A DNA stretch of 64,000 bases. Source: Gonocerus acuteangulatus. Taxonomy: Eukaryota; Arthropoda; Insecta; Hemiptera; Coreidae. Under the pieces are notes generated by a model that searched no databases, was not told where the DNA came from, and worked only from the letters and a program-made list of their open reading frames with translations. Location: contig OX328132.1 in assembly GCA_946811695.1 (NCBI GenBank), positions 123,220,406 through 123,284,405 on the forward strand, written 5' to 3'. This document shows, piece by piece, positions 13,030 through 24,700 of this stretch. The translations under genes were made by a program, and so were the position numbers. How positions within the stretch are numbered: position 1 is the first letter of the stretch; each line of letters opens with the position of its first letter.

Positions 13030-13165
13030 AATTCGAACCACCGTTATTTTCGGTCTCTAGGGGTTCTGAAACGCGAAATTTTCTTGTCGGCACTTCCGGA
13101 TTGTTTCATTGTATCAACCTTATAAGCGGGGTTCCTCCCTATGGGGGAGGGAGGAACCGCGCTAA
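11596..13165 (+). mobile_element. HINE-like element C, second copy
   Basis: Duplicate of 7,100-8,669 with the same (AT)n tract, stem-loop and CTAA end. It carries the captured mariner fragment at 11,796-11,894. Confidence 0.6.
11796..11894 (+). pseudogene. Mariner-like helix-turn-helix fragment, second copy
   Basis: Same frame as 7,300-7,398. One A-to-G change (CGGCATATCC to CGGCGTATCC) lies inside it. Confidence 0.6.
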
Positions 13166-14026
13166 AAACGTACATTCATTCCTCAATTTCTGTTATATTA
13201 GTTGTCCCGTAGATATTTTCGATGAGCTTGCCCTCTCTCTAGAACCAATTGAAAACAGATGATCCCTTGCCTAGGAGTGTTATTGGCTAGAATAATTTAG
13301 CTGAGTGTAGAGGAATGTAGACTCCCAGGTGGTGCTGGTGCTAGCTTTTCCGGTAACAAGAAGGGAGGAACCAGACCAACGTAGGGGGCCATGATCCACT
13401 CTCCAATTTCTTGATTCCACTAACTCTATGTGACAACATAGAATGTTTACTCGACGCAACGCACCATCCGAGAAACGGAGCACTTTTGTGCCAAATGTCA
13501 TCAAAATCTGTCCTTTTTTCAACAAGAAATATTATAATTTAATTAATTCTTTAAAGGTTTTTGAGATATTTCTTTTTCTTTTGTTTTGCCTAAACGTTTA
13601 CTTGATAACTTGGCATGTATTATAACCGACAGTGTGGTCCCGAAGGAAATCACCATACTTGAGGGGTGTGTAGTTGAATGCCACCAAGGAGAAATTATTA
13701 TTTGCATTATTTCCCTAGAAATAGGCGTTTCCGTGTTTTTTGTCTAGACGCTAGTTTTTGACTGTTTTAGTGCTATTTGTCGTTCACGCTATAGCGAAAA
13801 TTTAATTCTTATGACATTTCCAAATTCTGCATCAAATTTCCTAGAAGATCTCATGTACCTTGTGCAATCATCTATTTATTGGTGTTCCGCTTTATGGCGA
13901 TGTACACCTTACATTTTATATAGGTAGTTATTACAAACAATATATATACAAACACATACATGTATACACACATATACACATACACACACACTAACACACA
14001 CATACACTCACACACACACATACACT

Positions 14027-14102
<76 letters not shown>

Positions 14103-14243
14103 TATATATATACATATTACTAAATTACATTATATCAGCTTATTGTCTATATATTTACATTACATTATGCTTAATACAAGTTTGTTTTTATTATTTACGC
14201 ACATATTAAGTTTATTTATACATTATGTTTGCATATCAGTCTT
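13166..14243. other. No gene seen; duplicate spacer with (AC)n
   Basis: Copy of 8,670-9,755 including the (AC)n tract at about 13,976-14,098. Confidence 0.5.
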
Positions 14244-14405
14244 TTAGCGCGGTTCCTCCCTCCCCCATAGGGAGGAACCCCGCTTATAGGGTTGATACAA
14301 TGAAACAATCCGGAAGTGCCGACTAGAAAATTTCGCGTTTCAGAACCCCTAGAGACCGAAAATAACGGTGGTTCAAATTTGTATATATATATATATATAT
14401 GTATA

Positions 14406-14464
<59 letters not shown>

Positions 14465-16134
14465 CTGTTCGCTCTCTAGATAGAAGACGAATGGTCCGAT
14501 TTTGATGAAATTTGGTACAAAATCCTTCGTCCAATTTGAAAGGTCAAGTTCGTTAACCAGCAAAATCCGCCTACTGGAAGATGGCGTTTGGGGCGAAATT
14601 CGCGCAAAAAAAATCGTAACGCTTACGTTTTTGAGTTCATAAGCTTCTAAGTACTCGTTTTATATGATTCCTGGGCTAGGAAAACGAATGAAACCATTTT
14701 CAAGGCGATAGCTTTAACCGTTTTCGAGAAAATTGGAAAAATATTTTTTGAATACCGTTTTTGGTTTGGGTACTTAGAATCATGGGATTCAGTTGAAACA
14801 TTTTCTGCATGTTCTACTTTCATCAAAACTAATATGTTGAAATTTTGGTTACGTTTGGAGTTAAGGAAGGGTTAGAATAAAATATTTTATTAACAGACAT
14901 AAAAAGTTTTAGTAACTTTGTTTACTTTCCTTAATATCTCGAAAAAGGTTGAGAATCTTGGTAAACGGAAGAATACCATTAGAAAGCTTATTAAATGCTC
15001 TAAAAAAAAGGTTCTAATGAAAGTTTTGATTAGGCGATGTCAATCGGAGAAATAAGAGCTTAAAACTTTAAAGTAATTGATTTCGTTATTCGAACTGTTC
15101 TTTTTGTCTGTTTTTTATTCCTTGTTATTTTTTAATTGCTTATTGTTGGATAATGTATTTGAAAATAAAACAGGTTAAGAAAAATAAGAAAAACAATTTA
15201 ATGTTAGAGATATGGATTTCCAAGATATATAGCTTTTCAACTGCCTAGCGTCCTTCCTAGGGAGGGTTCTTTGTCTTTGATTTTGGTACTTAGAATTATG
15301 GGATACAGTTGAAACATTTTCTGCATGTTGGAGTTTCATCAACACTAATATGTTGAAATTTTTGTTACGTTTAGAGTAAAGGAAGGGTTAGAATAAAATA
15401 TTTTATTAACAGAAATAAAAAGTTTTGGTAACTTTGTATACTTTCCTTAATATCTCGAAAAAGGTTGAGTATCTTGGGAAACGGAAGAATACCATTAAAA
15501 AGCTTACTAAATGCTCTACAAAAAAGGTTCTGCTGAAAGTTTTGATTAGACGATGTCAATCAGAGAAATAAGTGCATAAAACTTTAAAGTAATTGATTTC
15601 CCTTATTCGAACTGTTCTTTTTGTCTGTTTTTATTCCTTGTTATTTTTTAACTGCTTATAGTTGGATAATGTATTTGATAACAAATCAGGTTAAGAAAAC
15701 TAAGAAAAACAATTTAATCTTAGAGATATGGATTTCCAAGATAATATAGCTTTTCAAATGCCTAGCGGGGTCCTTCCTAGGGCGGGGACCAACCCAGGTA
15801 AGATCGTAAATAACACCTTTCTTGAGAGTAAAGATGGAACTGTCAACTTTGGTCCTCCTCTACCTCCCGGCACTTTCATTGCTGACGAAGGCTACCACTG
15901 ACTAGCCAAAACGTCCTAAATATAGATTTTTTAACAAAAATCGTACTGAGGTTTATTTAGCCGAATCCCAACCATTCCATCTTTACTTATCACCTCGACG
16001 GCTAACTATCTAATCTTCATGCTTTCTAGAAATGTGGACCCAAAATAATAACATTTTCTATTTTAATCATTTTAAATGAGTCTAGAGATAAGAACGGAAC
16101 CGCGCTAAGATGATGCAGTTCTTGCGAGTCGGAC
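14244..16134 (-). mobile_element. HINE-like element D, full length
   Basis: The best complete minus-strand copy (1,891 bp). The 3' terminus TTAGCGCGG plus stem-loop is at 14,244-14,290, with (AT)n at about 14,382-14,460. It holds two tandem internal modules of about 400 bp, each with AGTTGAAACATTTTCTGCAT, AATATCTCGAAAAAGGTTGA and GATGTCAATCGGAGAAATAA (about 14,760-15,230 and 15,290-15,740). The 5' end complement CGCGCTAAGATGATGCAG...GTCGGAC is at 16,101-16,134. No protein-coding gene. Confidence 0.7.
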
Positions 16135-16586
16135 TTTTTTACATTTGCATCTTAGGAAAATCAGATCAGACGGTATCTTAGGAAAATCAGATACTGATCA
16201 GAAGGTAGATGAATTATCTGCCTTCGGTGGGATATTCATGTCTCTATACGACACTATGGTAACGAAGTATTAAGCTGCGTTCAAATGAGTTCGTATAATC
16301 CATTGTTGTGTAGGTAATGTACTTGTGCAAACATGTCTTAAACCAAATTCACAGCAGCCAACCAAACAAATAACTTATCACGGGTTTTTATTTTTGATCT
16401 TCCACTGTTAGGCATACCAGCTAGCTCAGTTCTTTGTGAGCGCATTTGTTTCAAAGCAGGTCAAATAATGACCGATAAAAAAACAATATATTACAAACAA
16501 ACAAGTTATCTCAAATTCTATTCATACAATAGAATGGTTTTTGTGAAAATATCATTATCATTTTTTCCCTAGAACTTATTGTACCT

Positions 16587-16652
<66 letters not shown>

Positions 16653-17140
16653 TATCCCCTAAAATAAATTTCAGTGAAGTATCAAATAAAAAAGTGTTTT
16701 TCCTTTTTCCATACTCTACCAGGTAAGACCAAGAACAGTATTAATCATAAGCATTACCGCAGTAAAATGTAAAACAATTTCTTCTTTAACGGTTTTTAAT
16801 ACCAAGTTACCCAAGGCTTGAGAGAAAATTGAAAGCCCTCAGTCCGTTCTCACAAAATTGTTTATCTACTGCAAAAAAAAATTATCGATGCTTAGAAACA
16901 TTATTCTAAGGGACCCACATTGAGTTTCCCAATATTTGTGGACAATCAATTATATTTGCCCTAAGATTGATTGGTTTAAGGGTTTTTAATTTTCTTATTA
17001 CTGGCAGCTTCAAATTAGAAATGAACTATCTAGTTCATTGAACTAGTTAAGAAGAACTATCCCAAAAGAAACAGTTTCTTGAAAAGAACGATTTTGCGTA
17101 TCTGAGGAATGTAGTTAGTTATCATACATCCTGCGTCACG
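16135..17140. other. No gene seen; (AC)n(AT)n at 16,591-16,650
   Basis: TCTTAGGAAAATCAGAT occurs twice (about 16,150 and 16,171). A compound AC/AT microsatellite is present. The rest is AT-rich and unassigned. Confidence 0.5.
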
Positions 17141-17388
17141 GAAATCGGCGGTGCTGGATATAGAAGGTGCCACCGCGCCGGAAATCGGCGGTGCTGGATA
17201 TAGAAGGTGCCACCGCGCCGGAAATAGGCGGTGCTGGATATAGAAGGTGCCACCGCGCCGGAAATCGGCGGTGCTGGATATAGAAGGTACCACCGCGCCG
17301 GAAATCAGCTGTGCAGGACATAGAAGGCGCCACCGTGGCCGGAAATCGGATATTTAGGATATAGAAGGTGCCACCGTGGTCGGAAATA
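17141..17388. repeat. 40-bp minisatellite
   Basis: About six copies of a 40-bp unit beginning GAAATCGGCGGTGCTGGATA and ending CACCGCGCCG. The first four are nearly identical and the last two diverged. Because 40 is not a multiple of 3, the minus-strand open frames run through three phases of the repeat and are not good evidence of a gene. Confidence 0.95.
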
Positions 17389-17839
17389 TCTTCATTCCTC
17401 GGAGCTTCGAACAAACATCGACTTGCTGCTTATGAAAAATGCTCCAATATTTTGTTGAAGGAGGCAGGCTGAAGGCTCCCCATTTCTCCATTCCCCACCA
17501 ATTCCGCCCACCCCTCCCCCTCGCTCTCGTTCCAATTTGTTCTCTCTGACAAGGCGAAGAATTACTTTTTTATGGAGTACCTATTTGTATTTCATGACGC
17601 CGTCAGGAAAATGTTAAACGAAAATGTAATGGAATTAAGATTTATTGAAGGCTATTCATTGACTGCAGTTAAAAAGAAAGAAGAACTTCCATAAAATACG
17701 TTTGAGTACATAAAAGCGGTAATAAAACCCAGTAATTCAGGAATACTAATAAAATTGAGACAAATCAAATTTGATGTAATCTTTCTCTATTATGGCCCCT
17801 ACATTATGCCTCCAGCTGCTCATCGCCTTATCATCGTGG
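17389..17839. other. No gene seen
   Basis: A C-rich patch (17,490-17,525) and AT-rich sequence. No supported feature. Confidence 0.4.
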
Positions 17840-18046
17840 CTTCTCTCCTCCCCCAATCGGGGCTACTCACCTTATCATCGTGGGTCCTCATTCTGTCATC
17901 GTAGGTCATTATCCTATCATCGTGGTGCCTCACTCCACCATCGTAGCTCCTCACCACATCATCGTGACGCCTCCCCCACATCATCGTAGCTAGTCACCTC
18001 ATCATCGTGGCGCCTCACTTCATCGTCGTAGCTACTCACCTCATCA
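17840..18046. repeat. 21-bp minisatellite, degenerate
   Basis: About nine copies of a 21-bp unit like TCATCGTGGCGCCTCACTCCA. On the plus strand this gives a heptad-repeat open frame (HHRSSSP-like), which follows from the period and is probably not a protein. Confidence 0.8.
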
Positions 18047-18048
18047 CT

Positions 18049-19577
18049 GGCCCCAATGTTCACTGCCTGTCTGAAGCATTGGCTCCATTACTAAATGATA
18101 ATGCCATGAAATGTCGTTTGGCCCCACTGTGCACTGCCTGCCTGAAGCATTGGCCTCACTACTAAATGATAATGCCATGAAATGTCGTTTGGCCCCACCG
18201 TGCTCTGTCTGCCTGAAGCATTGGCCCCATTACTAAATGATAATGCCATGAAATGTCGTTTGGCCCCACTGTGCACTGCCTGCCTGAAGCATTGGCTCCC
18301 TTTCTAAATGATAATGCTATGAAATGTCGTTTGGCCCCACTGTGCACTGCCTGCCTGAAGCATTAGCCCCACAACTAAATGATAATGCCATGAAATGTCG
18401 TTTGGCCCCACCGTGCATTGCCTGCCTGAAGCATTGGCCCCATTACTAAATGATAATGCTATGAAATGTCGTTTGGCCCCACTGTGCACTGCCTGCCTGA
18501 AGCATTGGCTCCATTACTAAATGATAATGCCATGAAATGTCGTTTGGCCCCACTGTGCACTGCCTGCCTTAAGCATTGGCCCCATTACTAAATGATAATG
18601 CCATGAAATGTCGTTTGGCCCCACTGTGCACTGCCTGCCTGAAGCATTGGCTCCATTATTAAATGATAATGCCGTGAAATGCCGTTTGGCCCCACTGTGC
18701 ACTGCCTGCCTGAAGCATTAGCCCCGCTACTAAATGATAATGCCATGAAATGTCGTTTGGCCCCACCGTGCATTGCCTGCCTGAAGCATTGGCCCCATTA
18801 CTAAATGATAATGCCATGAAATGTCGTTTGGCCCCACTGTGCACTGCCTGCCTGAAGCATTGGCTCCATTACTAAATGATAATGCTATGAAATGTCGTTT
18901 GGCCCCACTGTGCACTGCCTGCCTGAAGCATTAGCCCCACTACTAAATGATAATGCCATGAAATGTCGTTTGGCCCCACCGTGCATTGCCTGCCTGAAGC
19001 ATTGGCCCCATTACTAAATGATAATGCTATGAAATGTCGTTTGGCCCCACTGTGCACTGCCTGCCTGAAGCATTAGCCCCACTACTAAATGAGAATGCCA
19101 TGAAATGTCGTTTGGCCCCACCGTGCATTGCCTGCCTGAAGCATTGGCCCCATTACTAAATGATAATGCTATGAAATGTCGTTTGGCCCCACTGTGCACT
19201 GCCTGCCTGAAGCATTGGCCCCATTACTAAATGATAATGCAATGAAATGTCGTTTGGCCCCACTGTGCACTGCCTGCCTGAAGCATTGGCCTCACTACTA
19301 AATGATAATGCCATGAAATGTCGTTTGGCCCCACTGTGCACTGCCTGCCTTAAGCATTGGCCCCATTACTAAATGATAATGCAATGAAATGTCGTTTGGC
19401 CCCACCGTTCTCTGCCTGCCTGAAGCATTGGCCCCATGACTAAATGATAATGCCATGAAATGTCGTTTTGCCCCACTGTGCACTGCCTGCCTGAAGCATT
19501 GGCCTCACTACTAAATGATAATGCCATGAAATGTCGTTTGGCCCCACTGTGCACTGCCTGCCTGAAGCATTGGCCCT
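18049..19577. repeat. 71-bp satellite array
   Basis: About 21.5 copies of a 71-bp unit containing ATGAAATGTCGTTTGGCCCC, ACTGTGCACTGCCTGCCTGA and AAGCATTGGCCCCATTACTA. Several neighbouring copies alternate (TGCACTGCC/TGCATTGCC, ATTGGCC/ATTAGCC), giving a 142-bp dimer. The 61-codon minus-strand frames recurring every 71 bp are by-products. The unit shares GTCGTTTGGCCCCACTGTG-like sequence with 23.2-23.6 kb and 21.33 kb. Confidence 0.95.
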
Positions 19578-20200
19578 GTTCATACAATTCTGACATTTAT
19601 TCAATTTAAACGGACCCTAACAAATGCCCTTCATTTGCCATAAAATTCCTCCAATACCTGGAATATATGTTAATAATGGACCAGTAGAGAGAGACGGATA
19701 TTCAAATTGGACTGAATTACTTTGAGTTGGAAAATTTATCAAAAAGAGAAGTACATTTCTCATTATACAATTACATTCTTCTTCATTTATTTAATGCATT
19801 AAAAAGAAAAAATTATGATGATACATAATTATAAGGAATATTGTCTGTGAAGCTGAACATATCTGTCTAGTATGTTTATTATTTTAGTTAAAATATGTTA
19901 ACTTGTCATTTTAATGTTAATCGAAGCATACATAATTTTTAATATCACTGGCATTAATAAGTCTATCTCAAGAGGTTACTTTTGCATTTTGTTTTATTTT
20001 TTGAACGTTGTGTTTCGCGGTAATCATATCCTGCTTCATCAGACTTTTGATAACTTTTGTAATTTATAATTTTATGATAACTCGTTCTTAATAGTTCGCT
20101 TAACATATGGCGACTTCGAGATGTGCCTGCATGTAACACCGCCTTAGGACACTGTTTGGGTTCAAGAAGCATTTTGACACCCGTCTTCGTCTTACTTTAA
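19578..20200. other. No gene seen
   Basis: Mostly AT-rich. A minus-strand open frame (19,963-20,172) could be the tail of an unrecognised retroelement, but no motif supports this. Confidence 0.35.
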
Positions 20201-20204
20201 GGGG

Positions 20205-20356
20205 CGTGGTTGTCTTATCTCGGACGATCACGTGGTTGTCTTATCTCGGACAATCACAACTCTTGATAGATGTCCGCGGAGCGGTGCCCGTGAAGCGGAG
20301 CCCGTGGAGCGGTGCCCGTGAAGCGGAGCCCGTGGAGTGAAGACCGTGGAGCGGAT
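20205..20356. repeat. Two short tandem repeats (26 bp and 14/28 bp)
   Basis: ACGTGGTTGTCTTATCTCGG and its continuation occur twice (20,205-20,257). Then about six copies of a 14-bp unit (CCGTGGAGCGGTGC / CCGTGAAGCGGAGC) run from about 20,272 to 20,356. Confidence 0.85.
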
Positions 20357-21170
20357 GCTATGATCACTAGCAGATACAAAAGTGACTATAGCTTACATAA
20401 CCTACCACTAGATATCGCAAAAAGATGTCACAGAGATGGCTTTCAGTCCACGAGGCGGCCCGTTGTCCCGAAAGTGGCTATCAGGCCACAGGGCATGAAA
20501 GTCCGTTGTCACAAAAGTGCCAAACAGTCTCGAAGCGCGGGCTTCCAGGTCGCATGTAGGATAACACTTTACCCACGGTTTCTTATCTACCAAACATTAA
20601 TTATATAAATCAGAAAAGCAGATGTATCTATCATTGAGGATAATTCATCAATATTCTAATGAAACATACTGTCAACACATGACTTGACAAGCATCATACA
20701 AGCATCAACTAAATCTGAACATAAACAGTACAGACACAAACTAAATTTTTTGCCATGAACAAATTGCGGCGTAAAATACCTATTAATTGGTGAATCACTC
20801 TGTAACGAAAAACAATAACATGAACAATGTAACCATAATGTGTAATATAAGTACATAGATAATAATAAGGAATAATGTAATAATAATAATATTAATGAAT
20901 AAAATAAGTATATAGATATAATAATGTAAATGTCGGTGTTTAATATTCAGTCTGTTTATGTTTATTACTATAAAATTTAAAATATATATACGGATATTAC
21001 GAATACGCCTTAAGATTTTTTATATCTGCAAGTTAAGGTTTTTTATATGTTGCTATATTTTAATATTTATCCTGAAATCCCAAGATTTTACAATACTCTT
21101 CGAAATTAATTATCGACTGACGAAGATTCCGTCAATTCAGCTAGGAAATGAAGATTTTTTTTTCCGTGAC
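20357..21170. other. No gene seen
   Basis: A GC-richer stretch to 20,600, then very AT-rich sequence with ATA repeats. No supported coding region. Confidence 0.4.
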
Positions 21171-21173
21171 CGC

Positions 21174-21345
21174 AAGGTCTCCCCGTGGTCCAGTGGCTAA
21201 CGCCTTGGATTCTCATGCGGGAGATGGTGGGTTCGAGTCCCACTTACTGCAGGAAGTTTCTCATCACTCTGAGAAAATTCCCCACTACACCATAGAAGTG
21301 GGCGCTATTGGCCAAGACGTCACACAGTGAGGCCAAACGGCATTT
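21174..21345 (+). mobile_element. tRNA-derived SINE
   Basis: tRNA-like head with A box TGGTCCAGTGG (21,186-21,196) and B box GGTTCGAGTCC (21,230-21,240), spaced as in a tRNA. Then a GAAGTTTCTCA/TGAGAAAATTCC inverted repeat and a GTGGGCGCTATTGGCCAAGAC tail related to the other copies. It is too diverged in the acceptor arm to be a functional tRNA gene. Its end runs into GTGAGGCCAAACGGCATTTC, the complement of the 71-bp satellite motif. Confidence 0.75.
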
Positions 21346-21359
21346 CGCGTTTCAAAAAA

Positions 21360-21684
21360 GTCCGTCACGCAGGAGCTGCATAACTAAGCACTTTCCTCAG
21401 AATTTGGGTAGTGTAGATTGCTTTCCAGAACAATTTGCTTAAAATATCCTACATAAATAAAATAAAAACATGAATAGTTCTCTTTTAAATTTGTAATGAG
21501 TAACTGATCAATTAATAATTTGCTTCCAGAGTTATGTTTACACATGGTACCTATTACACTACGTAATAAATACATAAAACCTCATATTATCGTATTTTGA
21601 TCTAACGCAGGAACAGGATACAGTCACTCTAGTGGTAGAAAGCGCTCCTTGCGGCGGCTTTGTGAACCTACGTCTGACGGGCTT
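21360..21684. other. HINE-like 5' stub, then unassigned sequence
   Basis: GTCCGTCACGCAGGAGCTGC after an A-run at 21,354-21,379 matches the HINE-like 5' end; nothing else of the element follows. The remainder shows no feature. Confidence 0.5.
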
Positions 21685-21689
21685 TTCTA

Positions 21690-22290
21690 TTGAAATATAT
21701 TACAAATTAAACCCCCGCTTTCCGATTGACCGATTCAGCTCATTTTTACAACACTTCTTTCTCATGAGTTACCCACGACGTATACCGCGTTTCGTTACAA
21801 TACAGCAGAAATTACGACCGGTATGAGTATATTAAGAATTTGGGTCAAGAGTAAACCCCCCCTTCTAATGAACCGATTTAGTTTATTTTTACAACACATA
21901 TTTACCTGTAGATTACCACTACGAATACCGAGTTTCGTCGAAATATACCAAAAATCACGGCTGGTCGTGGCGAATTGGTATTGTGGGTCCGGAGTAAACC
22001 CCCTCCTAATGAACCTATTTTGTTTATTTTTACAACAGTTATTTACCTGTGGATTACCACTACGAATACCGAGTTTCATCGAAATATACCAAAAATCACG
22101 GCTGGTAGTGGCGAATTGGTATTGTGGGTCCGGAGTAAACCCCCCCCCCCCCCTTCTAATGAACCGATTTAGTTCATTTTTATATCTCACTTTTCTCTCT
22201 ATATTACCACTACGAATACCAAGTTTCGTTGAAATATAACTAATATTACGGCTGACATAGTCAAATTAGTGTTTCGGGTTCGGGGTAAAC
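21690..22290. repeat. ~144-bp tandem repeat, about four copies
   Basis: Unit marked by GGGTCCGGAGTAAACCCCCC, CTAATGAACCGATTTAGTTT and ATACCGAGTTTCGTCGAAAT. Repeat starts (GAGTAAAC or equivalent) are at 21,848, 21,992, 22,133 and 22,283. Single diverged copies of the module occur at 54,113-54,330 and 57,420-57,600. The following text (TTTGCTGGTTAACGAACTC... then AT repeats to 22,490) resembles a HINE-like pre-microsatellite segment. Confidence 0.85.
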
Positions 22291-22399
22291 CCCCCCTTCC
22301 GGTGGACCGACTTTGGTGGTTAACGAACTCGTTCAATCGTTTGCTAATTGAATGCTATATACCAAGTTTCGTGACTAAAAAACAAAAACTCTGGCTGCT

Positions 22400-22429
22400 A
22401 TCGTGTTAACAGACACATATATATATATT

Positions 22430-22477
<48 letters not shown>

Positions 22478-22492
22478 TATATATATAAATTT
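22400..22492. repeat. (AT)n microsatellite
   Basis: Interrupted AT dinucleotide tract after GTGTTAACAGACACATA. Confidence 0.95.
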
Positions 22493-22611
22493 TAACGGGG
22501 GTCATTTTCGGTGTCTACTAGGTAGGATCGATAAAGATTTGAAGAAATTTTTCAAAAATTCCGTCATGAGTCCAACCTCAATAGCTACTTTCCTTCGGAG
22601 GAAAGTGCTAA

Positions 22612-23182
22612 AAGGCTACAGCCTCTAAATCTTCACCGATGTCAGTCCGTCGTGTTTTGGTTTTGTTTTTTAAATGAAAGCTAATAACATTTTGAACAAC
22701 TTTATTTTGTCAGATTTTTGTTTTTTTGTTTCCCTTGTTTGTTAATTACGTGTAGAGAAGTTAAATTCACGAAGTTTTAAAATTGAACATAAAATAGCAT
22801 TTCATTTTTCATCTGACTTAATATCAGCACTTACATCGTTGAAATTAAACACTCAAATCTAAATAAGACTGAGATTGACACATCTTCATAAAACGTAATT
22901 TTAACCTAAATCAACAATTAGAATAATTGAAATAGTATTTAATACATTACAATGATTGTAATGAAGTAAATAAGATAAATTATTCTTTAAGTAAATTTTG
23001 TACTACTATACTTATATAAGGATTATAATAATTCGTGAATTTAACGTTTTTACACGTAATTGAATAACAAGGGAAACAAAAAACAAAATTCTGGTTAGAC
23101 AAAGTTTTTCTAAATTTCGTTAACTTTCATTTTTAAAAAAATGCATTGAAATCGGTAAAGATTTAGAGGCTGTAGCCTTTTT
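22612..23182. mobile_element. Foldback (MITE-like) element with ~150-bp inverted arms
   Basis: AGGCTACAGCCTCTAAATCT at the left is repeated in complement at the right end. The arms share TTTGTTTCCCTTGTT and AATTACGTGTA (left about 22,612-22,765, right about 23,030-23,182). The spacer is AT-rich with no ORF. A single right arm of the same family lies at 35,597-35,740. Diverged flanking text (CGATAAAGATTTGAAGAAAT) recurs at 24,900 and part of it at 58,300. Confidence 0.75.
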
Positions 23183-23655
23183 TGAAACACGAAATGTCTT
23201 TTGCCCCCACTGTGGTGCTAAACGCCCGATTTTAGGGAAAAACATGTTAGTAATTGAATCTATTGATCTATTGATTGAAAACACTTCTTTTGGAGGATAA
23301 ACGGGTTTTATATCAAGAAACCTCTGATAAACAGCAAGTATTAAATTTAAAAAACTCATATTTAATGCAATATACATGGAGAGATGTATAATTTGAAACA
23401 GGAAACGTCGTTAAATCCCACTGTGGTGCTAAACGCCCGATTTTAGGAAAAAACATGTTAGTAATTGAATCTATTGATCTATTGATTGAAAACACTTCTT
23501 TTGGAGGATAAACGGGTTTTATATCAAGAAACCTCTGATAAACAAAAAGTATTAAATTTAAAAAACTCATATTTAATGCAATATACATGGAGAGATGTAT
23601 AATTTGAAACAGGAAACGTCGTTAGATCCCACTGTGCGTTGGTGCTCCGAAATAA
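23181..23655. repeat. 211-bp tandem repeat
   Basis: Two full copies (starts 23,181 and 23,392) and the beginning of a third at 23,603. Each begins TTTGAAACA(C/G)GAAA(T/C)GTC followed by a CCCACTGTG motif. Minus-strand ORFs repeated 211 bp apart are by-products. Confidence 0.9.
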
Positions 23656-23879
23656 ACATAAAATAAATAACCACATTTAATGATTTATCTCCATATATTG
23701 ATATTTTTCGCGCAACCCCATTTTTCTCAATAATCTTCGAAATTATATACCATAGTAAGCGGAGCTGTTCGATTCTCGACAGTAATAATTGAAGCCAGGA
23801 AATAATAATGCATGTTTTCCTTCATTAAGCGAATTTTTCAATATATAGGAAGATTAATTTGTTGTTTTTTTCTCCACAG

Positions 23880-24041
23880 ACCAGGTGGACCTATGGACAC
23901 AGAGCGCCCAAGGTTGCCGATGCAGTTTCGATAAACAGCGTGAGGATTGTGCTTGTTGCGTCGAGGAAGGTGGTTGTCCATGTGGGGAGGAATTCCCTAA
24001 CAGATGTGGACAGTGCGGTATAGAACAACATTGTTCCAGCA
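23880..24041 (+). CDS. Cys-rich exon of a CUB-like host gene (exon A)
   Basis: The 162-bp exon is preceded by a T-rich tract and CCACAG and followed by GTAAGT. In the frame starting at 23,882 it has no stop and encodes about 53 residues with ten cysteines, including GCRCSFDKQREDCACC, GGCPCG and RCGQCG. Both splice sites are good and the exon ends in phase 1. The exon at 63,046 on the same strand begins in phase 1, and the join makes a Met codon without a frameshift. I recall this Cys-rich block directly before a CUB-like domain in conserved insect secreted or membrane proteins, but I cannot name the gene. Upstream exons must lie left of the window, since nothing suitable is seen in 1-23,879. 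Confidence 0.75.
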
Positions 24042-24171
24042 GTAAGTACATCCTTATTAAATAGGAATACATCTAGAGCCGAACTAGGCCTATCTTCCGA
24101 AGTATCTATAAACACAATACTTTATGTGCTCTTTGATAACATGTTCCTCCTAGCCAAACGGTGAATTCTAC

Positions 24172-24363
24172 TTGGAGGTTCTCAAACGTTTGTTACTGTA
24201 CATCCGGCGCATTATGTTCCGTAACCGGAAATAGGATGTTACTTCACGACAATGAACCATCGCATACCAGTATCGTAGTAAGACAATTTTTGACTCAGTG
24301 TGGCTTGACAGTTTTGCAACATCCACCGTACTCTCCAGATCTAACATGCTGATTTTTTTTTTT
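24172..24363 (+). pseudogene. Mariner transposase fragment (central catalytic part)
   Basis: Reads LLHDNEPSHTSIVVRQFL, then HPPYSPDL, the hallmark second-Asp and pre-third-Asp region of mariner DD34D transposases. At the expected PCDFF the frame is broken: a codon is missing and one base shifted (ACATGCTGATTT). It then runs into a T-tract at 24,350-24,368. The first Asp and N-terminus are absent. Confidence 0.75.
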
Positions 24364-24599
24364 TTTTTGTTTTGTTTCCACGTCTTAGGCAGGCCAAGGT
24401 TGCCTAGTGAAGTCTTAGGCAGGCCTTAAAGGGAACATGGTTTTCGGACGTCGAGTAACCATCTGATGGCTATTGATACTGATTCCACTGGATACTGATG
24501 GCTATTGATACTGATTCCACTGGATACTGATGGCTATTGATACTGATTCCACTGGATACTGATGGCTATTGATACTGATTCCACTGGATACTGATGGCT
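24350..24599. repeat. Insertion in mariner remnant with 32-bp minisatellite
   Basis: A T-tract, then a segment with TCTTAGGCAGGCC twice (24,384 and 24,415), then four copies plus a partial of a 32-bp unit (TGATGGCTATTGATACTGAT and 12 more bases; starts 24,464, 24,496, 24,528, 24,560). It separates the two mariner pieces. Confidence 0.85.
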
Positions 24600-24700
24600 G
24601 AGATTCCACATCAACGATTCTCCAATAGTTTTCAAGCGATAAACGACCGTTGTCAGAAGTGTGTTGTGACTGGTGGAGAGTATTTTAAAGGTCAATTTAC
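24594..24700 (+). pseudogene. Mariner transposase C-terminal fragment
   Basis: Reads AEIPHQRFSNSF, then NDRCQKCVVTGGEYFKGQ. This fits the final helix and RWxKCVxxxGxYFEG signature of mariner transposases, continuing the fragment at 24,172-24,363. Confidence 0.7.

Larger units (their letters stand above)
10702..15187. repeat. 4,496-bp tandem segmental duplication, unit 2
   Basis: Second copy of 6,206-10,701, slightly shorter in its microsatellites. The left junction joins AATAAGAAA to GCTAATCAC. The right side continues into the intact remainder of the - strand HINE-like element (to 16,134). The near identity means the event is recent or an assembly artefact. Confidence 0.95.

Noticed and set aside
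18091..19596. Series of 61-75 codon minus-strand ORFs with similar sequence
   Set aside because: They recur every 71 or 142 bp with the satellite unit; no start signals or domain.
20312..20608. 98-codon ORF as a gene
   Set aside because: Starts in a 14-bp repeat, antisense also open, no recognisable domain.
21174..21250. Functional tRNA gene
   Set aside because: A and B boxes are present but the acceptor stem does not pair and the sequence continues into a SINE body.
23882..24020. Alternative frame (phase 0) of the Cys-rich exon
   Set aside because: Open for about 46 codons but hits a stop, has no Cys pattern and does not match the phase of exon 63,046.
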